64,000 nucleotides of DNA from Streptomyces diastatochromogenes (GTDB lineage: Bacteria > Actinomycetota > Actinomycetes > Streptomycetales > Streptomycetaceae). The notes below the pieces were generated by a model that was not told the DNA's origin, did not search any database, and worked only from the letters and a program-made list of their open reading frames with translations. Position numbers and translations under genes: made by a program. Each line of letters opens with the position of its first letter. Positions within the stretch are counted from its first letter, which is position 1. Location of the stretch: contig NZ_MCGQ01000055.1 of assembly GCF_002242805.1 (NCBI RefSeq), positions 1 through 64,000 of the forward strand, written 5' to 3'. Positions 52,110 to 60,384 of the stretch are shown here, piece by piece.

Positions 52110-52331
52110 ATGAGAGGAACCCCCGAGGACCTGGTCCGCGCCGCCCACGCCGCAAGCGTGACCGACGCCCGTCTCCTGGAGGCTGTACGGACCATCCCCC
52201 GGGCGGCATTCGTCCCCGCGGACGAGGTGGCATCCGCATACCGGGACACGCCCGTTCCGCTCCCCCACGGGCAGGTGACCACCCAGCCCTCGCCCATCGC
52301 CATGATGGTCTCCGCGCTCGGCCTCACCGGA
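52110..52331 (+). pseudogene. N-terminal fragment of protein-L-isoaspartate O-methyltransferase
   Basis: From ATG 52110 the frame reads PEDLVRAAHAASVTDARLLE, AVRTIPRAAFVPADEVASAY and RDTPVPLPHGQVTTQPSPIA then MMVSALGLTG. This is clearly the first 70 residues of a PCMT-type methyltransferase (V-P-x-x-x-x-x-x-A-Y-x-D-x-P-x-P-x-x-x-G-Q-x-x-x-Q-P). The SAM-binding motif that should follow LGLTG is missing: the frame runs into unrelated codons at about 52326, where a different gene fragment begins in another frame. Confidence 0.7.
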
Positions 52332-52635
52332 TCCTGCTGGAGGGCCGCTCCGGCGCGGGCAAAGCGGCCGCCCTGCGTCGGCTCGCCGCGCTGCTGCCCA
52401 CCCACGCGGCCACCGGCTTCACCACGGAGGAGATCCGGCAGTCCGGCGCCCGCGCAGAGGTCGACGTCGTCGCCACGGTCCACACGCACCGCGATCCGTT
52501 CGCCGACGCCCTCAAGCGACGCGCCGACATCGAGGTCTCCAGCTCACTCCAGCGAACCGGGACGCCCTGCCGGGGAAGCTCGCGGGCCGGTTACAGCAGC
52601 CCCGGACGCACCGAAGGCCTCCCTCTCACGGATGA
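52328..52635 (+). pseudogene. Decayed THEP1-type NTPase (internal deletion, frameshift)
   Basis: In a second frame the sequence resumes RILLEGRSGAGKAAALRRLA with a THEP1-like P-loop (T of the Walker A K-T replaced by Ala), GFTTEEIRQSGAR, then jumps to VVATVHTHRDPFADALKRRA, which normally lies over 80 residues further on, so the middle including Walker B is deleted. A further frameshift gives NRDALPGKLAGRL at 52555-52593, the usual NTPase C terminus, ending at 52635. Lesions in three places make a functional product unlikely. Confidence 0.65.
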
Positions 52636-52732
52636 GAGACCCGCCTCCGACCTGCTGAAAGCAGAGTCGGGGCGACGGGATGCGAAGTCGCCCGGTCGGT
52701 GCGACGGCGGCGCCCACCACCAAGCGGCTGTG

Positions 52733-54142
52733 TCAGTCGGGAGACCTCGTCGACAGCCATGGTTCGTGCCATCGCGGATATCCGGCGACGAGCTTGCTCG
52801 CGCCCGCCGGTCCCCAGGTCCCCTGCCGGTAGCGCTCGGGGTCGTCGGGCACCTCCAGCAGTGGCTGAACGATTCGCCATGTCTCCTCCACCGAGTCCTC
52901 CCGGGTGAAAAGACTCGCGTTGCCTTGCATTGCATCACTGAGCAGGCGCTCGTACGGTTCGGGTGCCTCACCCAGCTCGGCCGCGAAGAGGAGGTCGAGG
53001 TCCACCAGCTGCGTGTCCTGCTTGCCCGGCCGCTTGGCCTGGATGCGGAAGTTCATGCCAGGGCTCGGATCGATCCGCAGGATCCACTGGTCGGGCTCAG
53101 GTGCGAACCGCTCCGCGAACGCAAGCCTCGGCGGGCGCTTGAACATGATCCGGATCTCGGTCACTCGCTCGGGGAGCGACTTGCCGGCCCGGATGAAGAA
53201 CGGCACCCCGGACCAGCGCCAGTTCTCGACCTCCAGCCGCAACCCGACGAAGGTCTCGGTGCGCGAGCTCGGCCGCACGCCAGGGACCTGCAGGTACCCC
53301 TCGTACTGCCCGCGGACGTAGTGGGCCGGGTCGGCGTCGGGGATCGCCCGGAACACATCGACCCGGCGGTCTCGGAGGGCGTCCGCATCGGCGGCTGACG
53401 GCGGCTCGGACGCCACCAGGGCGAGCAGCTGCAGCAGATGGTTCTGCACGACGTCGCGGAGCGCGCCGACCGGGTCGTAGAAGTGGCCGCGGTCCTCGAC
53501 CCCGAAGTCCTCTGCCATGGTGATCTGCACGCAGGAGACGTGGTCGCGGTTCCACACCGGCTCGAACACGGAGTTGGCGAACCGCAGGAACAGGATGTCC
53601 ATCGCCGGCTCTTTGCCGAGGAAGTGGTCGATTCTCAGCAACTGATCCTCGTCGAGGAGTTGACGCAGCTCGGCGTTGAGGGCGCGCGCCGACGCGAGGT
53701 CATGCCCGAATGGTTTCTCCACGACAACCCGGGCGCCCCTGGTCAGCCCGGCGCCTGCCAGGCCTCCGACGACCCGGGCGAACAGCGACGGCGGGATCTC
53801 CAGGTAGAAGACGGGGCGCCGCCTGCCGTTGACCGCCCGGGCGAGGCGATGAAACGTCTCCTCGTCGGCGTAATCGCCCTGCACATAGCTGAGTCGGGCG
53901 GCGAACCGGGCGAAGACGCTGTCGTCGAGCGGCTCACCCGCTGCCTTGATCGCCGCGCGGGCATGGTCACGCAGCGCGTCGTCGGACCAGCCGTCGCGCG
54001 CCACTCCGACGATCGGGCAGGTCAGCAACTTGCGCCGCTCAAGCCGATAGAGCGAGCGAAACGTCATCTTTCGCGCAAGGTCGCCGGTAATCCCGAAAAT
54101 GACCAGCACGTCTGCGGGAACGTTCGACGAGTTCACAGCCAT
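52733..54142 (-). CDS. zwf: Glucose-6-phosphate 1-dehydrogenase
   Basis: A 469-residue G6PDH. The NADP-binding motif is LVIFGITGDLARKMTFRSLY at residues 12-30; the substrate and catalytic region is LLRIDHFLGKEPAMDILFLR (R-I-D-H-Y/F-L-G-K) and VVVEKPFGHDLASARALN precedes it. It oxidises glucose 6-phosphate to 6-phosphogluconolactone, producing NADPH. ATG 54142 follows AAGGGGG and matches the family start; the 10 residues before it are not conserved. It is the last gene of the ppgK-tkt-gnd-zwf operon, 69 bp after gnd. No 6-phosphogluconolactonase gene is present here, so that step uses spontaneous hydrolysis or a gene elsewhere. Confidence 0.95.
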   Translation of the reverse strand: MAVNSSNVPADVLVIFGITGDLARKMTFRSLYRLERRKLLTCPIVGVARDGWSDDALRDHARAAIKAAGEPLDDSVFARFAARLSYVQGDYADEETFHRLARAVNGRRRPVFYLEIPPSLFARVVGGLAGAGLTRGARVVVEKPFGHDLASARALNAELRQLLDEDQLLRIDHFLGKEPAMDILFLRFANSVFEPVWNRDHVSCVQITMAEDFGVEDRGHFYDPVGALRDVVQNHLLQLLALVASEPPSAADADALRDRRVDVFRAIPDADPAHYVRGQYEGYLQVPGVRPSSRTETFVGLRLEVENWRWSGVPFFIRAGKSLPERVTEIRIMFKRPPRLAFAERFAPEPDQWILRIDPSPGMNFRIQAKRPGKQDTQLVDLDLLFAAELGEAPEPYERLLSDAMQGNASLFTREDSVEETWRIVQPLLEVPDDPERYRQGTWGPAGASKLVAGYPRWHEPWLSTRSPD

Positions 54143-54211
54143 CTGATCCCCCTTACGGGGCTGGCACGGCAATAGGGCCGGCGACGACCTGCAGTTCGTG
54201 ATGCACAGCCC

Positions 54212-55243
54212 TCAGCCCTTCTTTTCGGCGTGCCCGCCGAACTCCGAGCGCATCGCCGAGAGGATCTTGTCGGTGAACTCCCCGGCCTGCCTGGACTCGA
54301 AGCGCTCGTAGAGCGAGGTGGTGATGACCGGTGCAGGGACGCCTTCGTCCACCGCGGCGAGGACGGTCCAGCGGCCTTCCCCGGAGTCGGAGACCCGCCC
54401 GGCGAAGCCGTCGAGGGAGGGTGAGCCGGCGAAGGCGTCGGCGATCAGGTCAACCAGCCACGAGCCGACGACCGAGCCGCGTCGCCAGACCTCGGCCACC
54501 TCTCCGACGTCGATGTCGTATTGGTAGGCCCACGCATCGCGCAGAGGCGTCGTCTCCGCGTCGACCTCTTGCCTGCTTTTTCCGACGTCCGCGCGCTTGA
54601 TGATGCTGAGGCCCTCGGCGATCGCGGCCATCATCCCGTACTCGACCCCGTTGTGGACCATCTTCACGAAGTGCCCGGCGCCGTTCGGCCCGCAGTGCAG
54701 GTACCCCTGCGGGGCGGTGCCGTCGGTCCGGGTCCGGCTCGGCGTCGGCTCGGCGCAGCCCTCGCCGGGAGCGATCGTCTTGAAGATCGGGTCCAGATGG
54801 GCCACGACCTCGTCCTCGCCGCCGATCATCAGGCAGTAGCCGCGCTCCAGGCCCCAGACACCACCGCTGGTCCCGCAGTCAACATAGTGCAGCGACTTGC
54901 CGGCAAGACGCTTGGCGCGTGCGATGTCGTCGCGGTAGTAGGAATTGCCGCCGTCGATCAGGATGTCGCCGGGCTCCAGCAACGGCTCGAGCTGGTCGAG
55001 GATGGAGTCGACGATCGCTGCCGGAAGCATGAGCCATACGGCCCGTGGCTTGTCCAGTTTCGCGACGAAGTCCCGGGGTGAGTCTGCGCCCGTCGCGCCC
55101 TCGCCGGCCAGTTCGGCGACGGCGGCCGCGTTGACGTCGGACACGACACAACGGTGGCCGTCTCGCATCAGCCGACGCACCAGGTTCGCCCCCATCCGGC
55201 CGAGCCCGATCATCCCGAGCTGCATGGGCTTGTCTGTCGCCAT
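54212..55243 (-). CDS. gnd: 6-phosphogluconate dehydrogenase, short (GndA-like) form
   Basis: A 343-residue 6-phosphogluconate dehydrogenase of the short bacterial type (the E. coli form is about 468). The N-terminal Rossmann motif is LGMIGLGRMGANLVRRLMRD, then VVSDVNAAAVAELAGEG, DGGNSYYRDDIARAK, TSGGVWGLERGYCLMIGG and KMVHNGVEYGMMAAIAEGL (catalytic Lys and Asn). It decarboxylates 6-phosphogluconate to ribulose 5-phosphate. Short forms often use NAD as well as NADP. ATG 55243 has AGGAGG seven bases upstream. Between its start and the tkt stop lies a transaldolase remnant. Confidence 0.93.
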   Translation of the reverse strand: MATDKPMQLGMIGLGRMGANLVRRLMRDGHRCVVSDVNAAAVAELAGEGATGADSPRDFVAKLDKPRAVWLMLPAAIVDSILDQLEPLLEPGDILIDGGNSYYRDDIARAKRLAGKSLHYVDCGTSGGVWGLERGYCLMIGGEDEVVAHLDPIFKTIAPGEGCAEPTPSRTRTDGTAPQGYLHCGPNGAGHFVKMVHNGVEYGMMAAIAEGLSIIKRADVGKSRQEVDAETTPLRDAWAYQYDIDVGEVAEVWRRGSVVGSWLVDLIADAFAGSPSLDGFAGRVSDSGEGRWTVLAAVDEGVPAPVITTSLYERFESRQAGEFTDKILSAMRSEFGGHAEKKG

Positions 55244-55397
55244 GTGGCGCCTCCTGGTCCTTGAGTATGCGGTTGCGCCCGCCCGCCGCCTTCGTGCGGA
55301 TCGCGTCGTCGTGGTCACCGGAGCCGATCGCCATGCCGACGATGTTGTCCGGCCAGATGCTCTGGCCCTGCTCATGGAGCGCCTGGGTTACGTTCAC
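55244..55397 (-). pseudogene. Transaldolase N-terminal remnant between tkt and gnd
   Basis: A GTG at 55397 overlaps the tkt stop (GTGA). It begins NVTQALHEQGQSIWPDNI, which matches the first residues of transaldolase (..L-x-x-x-G-Q-S-I-W-L-D-x-I-x-R). After DNI the resemblance is lost: the frame continues VGMAIGSGDHDDAIRTKAAG and meets the gnd start about 150 bp later, so roughly 95% of a tal gene is gone. The second part could contain an rpiB-like shred (A-I-G-S-x-D-H), but that is uncertain. Confidence 0.6.
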
Positions 55398-57460
55398 GCC
55401 TGCTCCCTACCGGCGGTCACGCACTCGCGGGCTACCTGTGTGACCTTCTCGGGAGTGAAACCGAATTTGGTCAGCAGCATCTTGAGCGGCGCCGAGGCCC
55501 CGAACGTGTGCATGCCGACGACCGCGCCTCCGTCGCCGACGTAACGGTCCCAGCCGAGGGTCGCCGCCTGCTCGATGGCTACCCGGGCCCTGACCCCGGG
55601 CGGGATGACCAGGTCGCGGTATTCCTTGGGCTGGCGGTCGAACAATTCCCAACAGGGCATGCTGACCACGCGAGCCGCGAGGCCCTCGGCGGCGAGCTCG
55701 TCACGGGCCGCGAGCGCGAGTTGCACCTCCGACCCGGTGGCGAGCAGGATGACGTCGGGCTTGCCGTCGGCCGCGTCGACCAGAACATAGGCTCCCCTGG
55801 CCACCCCGGATGCGGCCCCCATCTCGGAGCGGTCGAGGGTCGGCAGTGCCTGACGGGAAAGGACCAGCACGGCCGGCTCGTGCCTGAGCGCGGCGACGAC
55901 CCGCCAGGTCTCGACCACCTCGTTCGCGTCGGCCGGGCGGAACACCAGCAGCCCCGGCATCGCGCGCAGCGACGCGAGCTGCTCGACCGGCTGATGGGTG
56001 GGACCGTCCTCGCCGACCCCGATCGAGTCGTGGGTGAAGATGTGCACGACCGGGATCTCCATCAGCGCTGAAAGCCGGATCGCGCCGCGTGCGTAGTCCG
56101 AGAAGATCAGGAACCCCGACCAGTAGGGGCGCAGTTTGGTCAGCGCCATCCCGTTCGTGATCGCGGTGGCGGCGTGCTCGCGGATCCCGAAATGGAGGTT
56201 GCGCCCCGAGCGGTCATCGGCCTGGAAGTCGCCGGCGCCGGAGAACGTGAGGTCGGTCTTGGTCGACGGCGAAAGGTCCGCCGACCCGCCAAGCATCCAC
56301 GGCACGGCTTGGGCAAGCGCGTTGAGCACCTGACCGCTGGAGTCACGGCCGGCGATGCCCTTGGGGTCGGCCGGGAAGGTCGGCAGCGCCGACTCCCAGC
56401 CTTCCGGCAGGTCACGTCGCTGGATGCGCCCCAGCTCGTCGGCGAGCTCGGGATGGGTGGTCCGGTAGGCCTCGATTCGAGCCTCCCAGCTCGTCCGGGC
56501 TTCGCGACCGCGCGCGCCGATGCCTGCGGCGAGGTGCTCGTAGACGCCGTCGGGAACGAAGAAGTCCTCGTCTTCCGGCATCCCGAGGAATCGCTTGGTC
56601 GACTTGACGCCCTCCACGCCGAACGGCGCGCCGTGCGCCTTCGGGGTGTCCTCGACCGGTGACCCGTAGCCGATGTGGCTGTGCACCACGATGAGCGTCG
56701 GGCGTTCGTTCTCGGACTTGAAGGTGTGCAGCGCGCGGGCCACGGCGTCGAGGTCGTTGGCGTCGGCCACGGTGGTGACGTTCCAGCCGTAGCCGATGAA
56801 CCGGGCCGCCACATCCTCGGTGAACGCGATGTCGGTGTGGCCCTCGATCGTCACCCGGTTGGAGTCGTAGATCCAGCAGAGGTTCGACAGCCGCTGGTGA
56901 GCCGCGAGCGAGGCAGCCTCCGAGGAGATCCCCTCCATCATGCAGCCGTCGCCTGCCATCGCGTACACGTCGAAGTCGAAGACGGTGAAGTCGTCGAGGT
57001 TGTACCGGGCGGCGAGCCACTGCCCGGCGATCGCCATCCCGACCGAGGTCGCAACGCCCTGGCCGAGCGGGCCGGTCGTGGTCTCCACACCGCTGGTCCA
57101 CCGGTACTCCGGGTGCCCGGGGCAGCGCGAGCCTAGCTGGCGGAACGTCCTGAGGTCGTCGAGGGTCACGGCGGGTCGGTCGAGGACCTCGTAGTCGGGG
57201 TCGACAGCCTGCACGCCGGTGAGGTGGAGCAGCGACCAGAGCAACGCGGAGGCGTGTCCTTCCGACAGCACGAAGCGGTCGCGGTTGGGCCAGATCGGGT
57301 CGGTCGGGTCGAAGCGCAGGAAGTGTTGCCAGAGCGTGTACGCGACCGGGGCGATCCCCATCGGCGTCCCCGGATGTCCGGAGTTGGCCGCCTGGATGGC
57401 GTCCATGCACAGAGTGCGGATCGTGTTGACGGAAAGTGTTTCCAGGTCGTTGTTGCTCAA
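55394..57460 (-). CDS. tkt: Transketolase
   Basis: A 688-residue transketolase. TPP and active-site regions include NSGHPGTPMGIAPVAYTLWQ, FVLSEGHASALLWSLLHLTG, the TPP motif YAMAGDGCMMEGISSEAASL with IYDSNRVTIEGHTDI, and the pyrimidine-domain HIFTHDSIGVGEDGPTHQPV with EQLASLRAMPG. It transfers two-carbon units in the non-oxidative pentose phosphate pathway. The start is TTG 57460 with GGGAGG six bases upstream; no ATG fits. The stop overlaps the GTG of the transaldolase remnant. Length is normal. Confidence 0.95.
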   Translation of the reverse strand: MSNNDLETLSVNTIRTLCMDAIQAANSGHPGTPMGIAPVAYTLWQHFLRFDPTDPIWPNRDRFVLSEGHASALLWSLLHLTGVQAVDPDYEVLDRPAVTLDDLRTFRQLGSRCPGHPEYRWTSGVETTTGPLGQGVATSVGMAIAGQWLAARYNLDDFTVFDFDVYAMAGDGCMMEGISSEAASLAAHQRLSNLCWIYDSNRVTIEGHTDIAFTEDVAARFIGYGWNVTTVADANDLDAVARALHTFKSENERPTLIVVHSHIGYGSPVEDTPKAHGAPFGVEGVKSTKRFLGMPEDEDFFVPDGVYEHLAAGIGARGREARTSWEARIEAYRTTHPELADELGRIQRRDLPEGWESALPTFPADPKGIAGRDSSGQVLNALAQAVPWMLGGSADLSPSTKTDLTFSGAGDFQADDRSGRNLHFGIREHAATAITNGMALTKLRPYWSGFLIFSDYARGAIRLSALMEIPVVHIFTHDSIGVGEDGPTHQPVEQLASLRAMPGLLVFRPADANEVVETWRVVAALRHEPAVLVLSRQALPTLDRSEMGAASGVARGAYVLVDAADGKPDVILLATGSEVQLALAARDELAAEGLAARVVSMPCWELFDRQPKEYRDLVIPPGVRARVAIEQAATLGWDRYVGDGGAVVGMHTFGASAPLKMLLTKFGFTPEKVTQVARECVTAGREQA

Positions 57461-57511
57461 CGCGAGCCTCCCTGAAGGTGCTGCCCCTGCGCTCTTGTCG
57501 AAAGCGGCAGA

Positions 57512-58285
57512 CTAGGGTTGAGCTTTCCCTGCCGGAGCGAAGAGCGCCGCGCCGACAATGCCCGCATCGTTCAACAGCTGCGCCGGTACGATCTCGGTCC
57601 TGAGCTCGATGTACGGCAGGAACTTGTCGGCCTTCTTGCTGACGCCGCCGCCGATGACAATCAGGTCGGGCCACAGCAGCCGCTGGATGAGCTCGAGATA
57701 CGTCTGCAGACGGTGCGCCCATTTCTTCCAGGACAGGTCGTCGTGCTCTCGCACGGACTCCGCGGCCCAGTCCTCGGCATCCTCGTGGTGCAGCGGCAGG
57801 TGCCCCAGCTCGCTGTTGGGCACCAGGAACCCGTCGGAGAAGACGGCGCTGCCTATACCGGTGCCGAGCGTCACCATCACGACGACGCCCTTGCGTCCCT
57901 TGCCGGCGCCGAAGCGCATCTCGGCGATCCCGGCCGCGTCCGCGTCGTTCACCACCCTCACGTCACGGCCGGTCGCTCGCGCGAAGAGCTGGGCCGCGTC
58001 CGTCTCCATCCAGGCCGGGTCGATATGGGACGTCGTCTGGACTTTGCCGCCCCGGATGACTGCCGGGAGCGTCAACCCGACTGGTCCTGGGACGCCGATC
58101 CGGGAGAGCACCTGCACAACCACGTCCGTGACTGCCCCCGGGGTCGCCGGATGCGGGGTCGGGATCCGGACCCGCTCACCGATGAGACTGCCGAGCTCGA
58201 GGTCGACCGGCGCTCCCTTGATACCCGTTCCGCCGATGTCGATCCCCAGCACGTGGGCCGTCTTGTCAAGACTTGCCTGCACCAC
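57512..58285 (-). CDS. ppgK: Polyphosphate glucokinase (ROK family)
   Basis: A 257-residue kinase of the PPGK type. It has HVLGIDIGGTGIKGAPVDLE (phosphate 1 motif), GLTLPAVIRGGKVQTTSHID, DVRVVNDADAAGIAEMRFGA (catalytic Asp), VVMVTLGTGIGSAVFSDGFL and NSELGHLPL, with LIVIGGGVSKKADKFLPYIE towards the end. Such enzymes make glucose 6-phosphate from glucose and inorganic polyphosphate or ATP. GTG 58285 or 58282 is the start, with GGGGAG upstream. It is the first gene of an operon that continues with tkt, gnd and zwf, so it supplies their substrate. Confidence 0.93.
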   Translation of the reverse strand: MVQASLDKTAHVLGIDIGGTGIKGAPVDLELGSLIGERVRIPTPHPATPGAVTDVVVQVLSRIGVPGPVGLTLPAVIRGGKVQTTSHIDPAWMETDAAQLFARATGRDVRVVNDADAAGIAEMRFGAGKGRKGVVVMVTLGTGIGSAVFSDGFLVPNSELGHLPLHHEDAEDWAAESVREHDDLSWKKWAHRLQTYLELIQRLLWPDLIVIGGGVSKKADKFLPYIELRTEIVPAQLLNDAGIVGAALFAPAGKAQP

Positions 58286-58712
58286 TGCCCGCTCCCCTCA
58301 GGGGCTGGCCCAAAATGTGTTGTGTCATTTTTGGACATCAGACCCCGCAAGAGCTACGCCATACAATCCTTGATGCTCGCATATGTCTTTTACATGCGCC
58401 ACACCACTCTTATAGCGTATTCAAGCATTGCAGGCCTAAAGGGTATTGACCTTCCCCTCCGATCGAGAGGAACGCGACTGCGACTCATGCGGGCCGCGAC
58501 TGTTTGCGAAGACCCTGCGGTTCGCAGTCATGCGCTTCATCGACCGGGACCTCTCAGAGGCCGACACCGCGTGAGTACGGCAGGAGATGTCGCGGGCGAA
58601 CGTCGCTCTCGCGGTCGCGGACGTCCCGGCCAGGTTGCGCGTGCAGAGGACATGGCAGCCCGGGAAGCCACAAGGTACGGAGATTCGGCAGCCACACCCA
58701 GGACGATCTTGC
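58286..58712. promoter_or_regulatory. AT-rich upstream region of the ppgK operon, with eroded codons
   Basis: A 427-bp gene-free stretch. 58310-58450 is distinctly AT-rich for this genome and holds a TATAAG (58409-58414, minus strand) that could serve as the -10 of the ppgK operon. On the plus strand about 58500-58569 encodes FAKTLRFAVMRFIDRDLSEA ending in TGA, which looks like a C-terminal scrap of an unknown gene. No terminator or complete gene is seen. Confidence 0.4.
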
Positions 58713-59135
58713 TCAGCCCAGGAAGCTCAGTCGAACCTGACGGTTGGCATTGTCTTTATTGGTGTCCACGAGGCACACCGACTGCCAGGTGCCCAGCTCC
58801 AGTTGCCCGCCGATGACCGGAAGGGTCGCGTGCGGCGGGACGATCGCGGGCAGGACATGGTCACGCCCATGACCCGCGCTGCCGTGCCGGTGCTGCCAGC
58901 GGTCGTCGGCGGGGAGCAGGGTGTGCAGGGCGGCCAGGAGGTCGTCGTCACTGCCGGCGCCCGTCTCGATCACGGCGATGCCGGCAGTCGCGTGGGGCAC
59001 AAAGATGTTGAGCAAACCGTCACGGCCGCCCGCCGCCTCGCGCAGGAACTCCTCGCAGTCGGCGGTCAGGTCGACGACCCGCTCCCGGGAACCGGTGGCG
59101 ACGTTCAGCATCCGAGTGGTGAAGGCATCTGACAT
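58713..59135 (-). CDS. YjbQ/UPF0047 family protein
   Basis: A 140-residue protein of the YjbQ family: EGR-type start region DAFTTRMLNVATGSRERVVD, then LLNIFVPHATAGIAVIETGA, WQHRHGSAGHGRDHVLPAIV and GGQLELGTWQSVCLVDTNKD. The conserved His and Glu of F-x-x-H-x-T/A-A-x-I-x-I-x-E and of x-x-x-H-x-x-x are metal ligands. Members show weak thiamine-phosphate synthase activity in vitro, but the true role is unclear. ATG 59135 is preferred over 59153 (MGQDGG...). It is the first gene of the minus-strand block after the divergent sulfur operon. Confidence 0.9.
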   Translation of the reverse strand: MSDAFTTRMLNVATGSRERVVDLTADCEEFLREAAGGRDGLLNIFVPHATAGIAVIETGAGSDDDLLAALHTLLPADDRWQHRHGSAGHGRDHVLPAIVPPHATLPVIGGQLELGTWQSVCLVDTNKDNANRQVRLSFLG

Positions 59136-59220
59136 GCCCCCATCCTGACCCATCCGCCGGGTTTCACACGTCGTGGCGCGACCGTTCCCTGATACGACAG
59201 GTCCACAGGGCGAGACACCG

Positions 59221-59257
59221 TTGACCATGGAGCGCCCGGCTGGCTACGTTCGGCCGC
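59221..59257 (+). promoter_or_regulatory. Promoter of the sulfonate-transport operon, apparently leaderless
   Basis: TTGACC (59221-59226) and TACGTT (59245-59250) are 18 bases apart, a good match to sigma-70-type promoters. Only seven bases separate the -10 from the ATG at 59258, so transcription should start at or one base before that ATG, giving a leaderless mRNA. That suits Streptomyces, where such messages are common. Confidence 0.7.
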
Positions 59258-59341
59258 ATGTTGCGTTCAGCCCTGCTCACCACGCGCGGTCACATCGACC
59301 TGCTGCGGGTGGCTTCCGCCGCGTGTCGCCGCGGCCGCTGA
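59258..59341 (+). CDS. 27-residue leader peptide ahead of sulfur-transport genes
   Basis: The 27-codon ORF MLRSALLTTRGHIDLLRVAS then AACRRGR matches the class of actinobacterial 'putative leader peptides' (R-S-x-L-L-T-x-R-x-H-x-D-L-L-R-V-x-S-A-A-C) found before sulfur-assimilation genes. The single Cys near the end, at residue 23, is probably the sensed residue: slow decoding when Cys-tRNA is short would change downstream structure. It starts at the predicted transcription start and has no ribosome site. A hairpin lies 50 bp after its stop. Confidence 0.8.
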   Translation: MLRSALLTTRGHIDLLRVASAACRRGR

Positions 59342-59390
59342 CGCCCTTCTCCTCCCCCCTTCCCCGCTTCGGCGCGGCCTGCCGCCGTAC

Positions 59391-59434
59391 CCGCACGTCA
59401 CCCGTGATCCGCCCCTGAGGCGGGCGTGACGCGG
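59391..59434 (+). terminator. Imperfect hairpin between leader peptide and permease gene
   Basis: The arms CCGCACGTCACCCG (59391-59404) and CGGGCGTGACGCGG (59421-59434) pair with a small bulge, around a loop that itself contains CCGCC..GGCGG. It lies between the leader peptide stop and the permease start, the expected place for an attenuator. No U-tract follows, so Rho-dependent or translational attenuation is as likely as intrinsic termination. Confidence 0.55.
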
Positions 59435-59481
59435 CGGTACCGGGCCGCATCCCCCCGCCCTCCCTCCGCCGTGGAGCATCC

Positions 59482-60384
59482 ATGAGCATCAGCCATGCCC
59501 CACCCAGCTCACCCGAACCTGATATTTCCGGTATATCCAAATCTGTCGAGACCGGACCGGGTCAGCCCGAGCACTCCGCCCCGGACCTTCAGCCCCTCGT
59601 CCCCGCCTCCACCCGCCGAACCCGCGTCCCCCGCTGGCTGCGCCGCACAGCCGGTCCGCTCCTGCTGCTGGCCCTCTGGCAACTCCTCAGCGGAACAGGA
59701 ATGTTGGCCTCCGACGTCCTCGCCTCGCCGGGACGGATCGCCCAGGTCGGCTGGGATCTGGTCGCCGACGGTTCACTGCCCTCGGCCATGGGCACCTCAC
59801 TGCAGCGGGTCGCGGCCGGGCTGCTGTTCGGCACCGTGATCGGCACCGGACTGGCCCTGGTCTCGGGGCTGTTCAGGATCGGCGAGGACCTGGTGGACGC
59901 GCCGGTGCAGATGCTGCGGACGGTGCCGTTCGTCGGTCTCATCCCGCTGTTCATCATCTGGTTCGGCATCGGCGAGGCCCCGAAGATCGCCATCATCACG
60001 CTCGGCGTGACCTTCCCCCTTTACCTCAACGTGTACGCCGGCATCCGCGGCGTCGATGCCCAACTCATCGAGGCCGGTGAGTCGTTGGGGCTGTCCCGCT
60101 GGGGCCTGGTACGCCATGTGGTGCTCCCGGGCGCGCTGCCCGGCGCGCTCACCGGGCTGCGCTACTCGCTCGGCATCGCCTGGCTGGCCCTGGTCTTCGC
60201 CGAGCAGGTCAACGCCGATGCCGGCATCGGCTTCCTGATGGTGCAGGCGCGGGACTTCCTGCGCACCGACGTGATCGTGGTCTGCCTGATCGTCTACGCC
60301 TTCCTCGGCCTGCTCGCCGACTTCATCGTCCGCTCCCTCGAAAGGCTGCTGCTGCAATGGCGACCGACGTTCACCGGCCGGTGA
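59482..60384 (+). CDS. ssuC: ABC transporter permease, sulfonate/taurine type
   Basis: A 300-residue permease of the SsuC/TauC group. A disordered Ser/Pro N-terminus of about 45 residues is followed by membrane segments around LLLLALWQLLSGTGML, VAAGLLFGTVIGTGLALVSG, FVGLIPLFIIWFGIGEAPKI and TDVIVVCLIVYAFLGLLADF. The cytoplasmic EAA loop is EAGESLGLSRWGLVRHVVLP then GALPGALTGLRYSLGIAWLA. The product carries sulfonates or related organosulfur compounds through the membrane. It follows the leader peptide and overlaps the ATPase gene by 28 bp. Confidence 0.9.
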   Translation: MSISHAPPSSPEPDISGISKSVETGPGQPEHSAPDLQPLVPASTRRTRVPRWLRRTAGPLLLLALWQLLSGTGMLASDVLASPGRIAQVGWDLVADGSLPSAMGTSLQRVAAGLLFGTVIGTGLALVSGLFRIGEDLVDAPVQMLRTVPFVGLIPLFIIWFGIGEAPKIAIITLGVTFPLYLNVYAGIRGVDAQLIEAGESLGLSRWGLVRHVVLPGALPGALTGLRYSLGIAWLALVFAEQVNADAGIGFLMVQARDFLRTDVIVVCLIVYAFLGLLADFIVRSLERLLLQWRPTFTGR

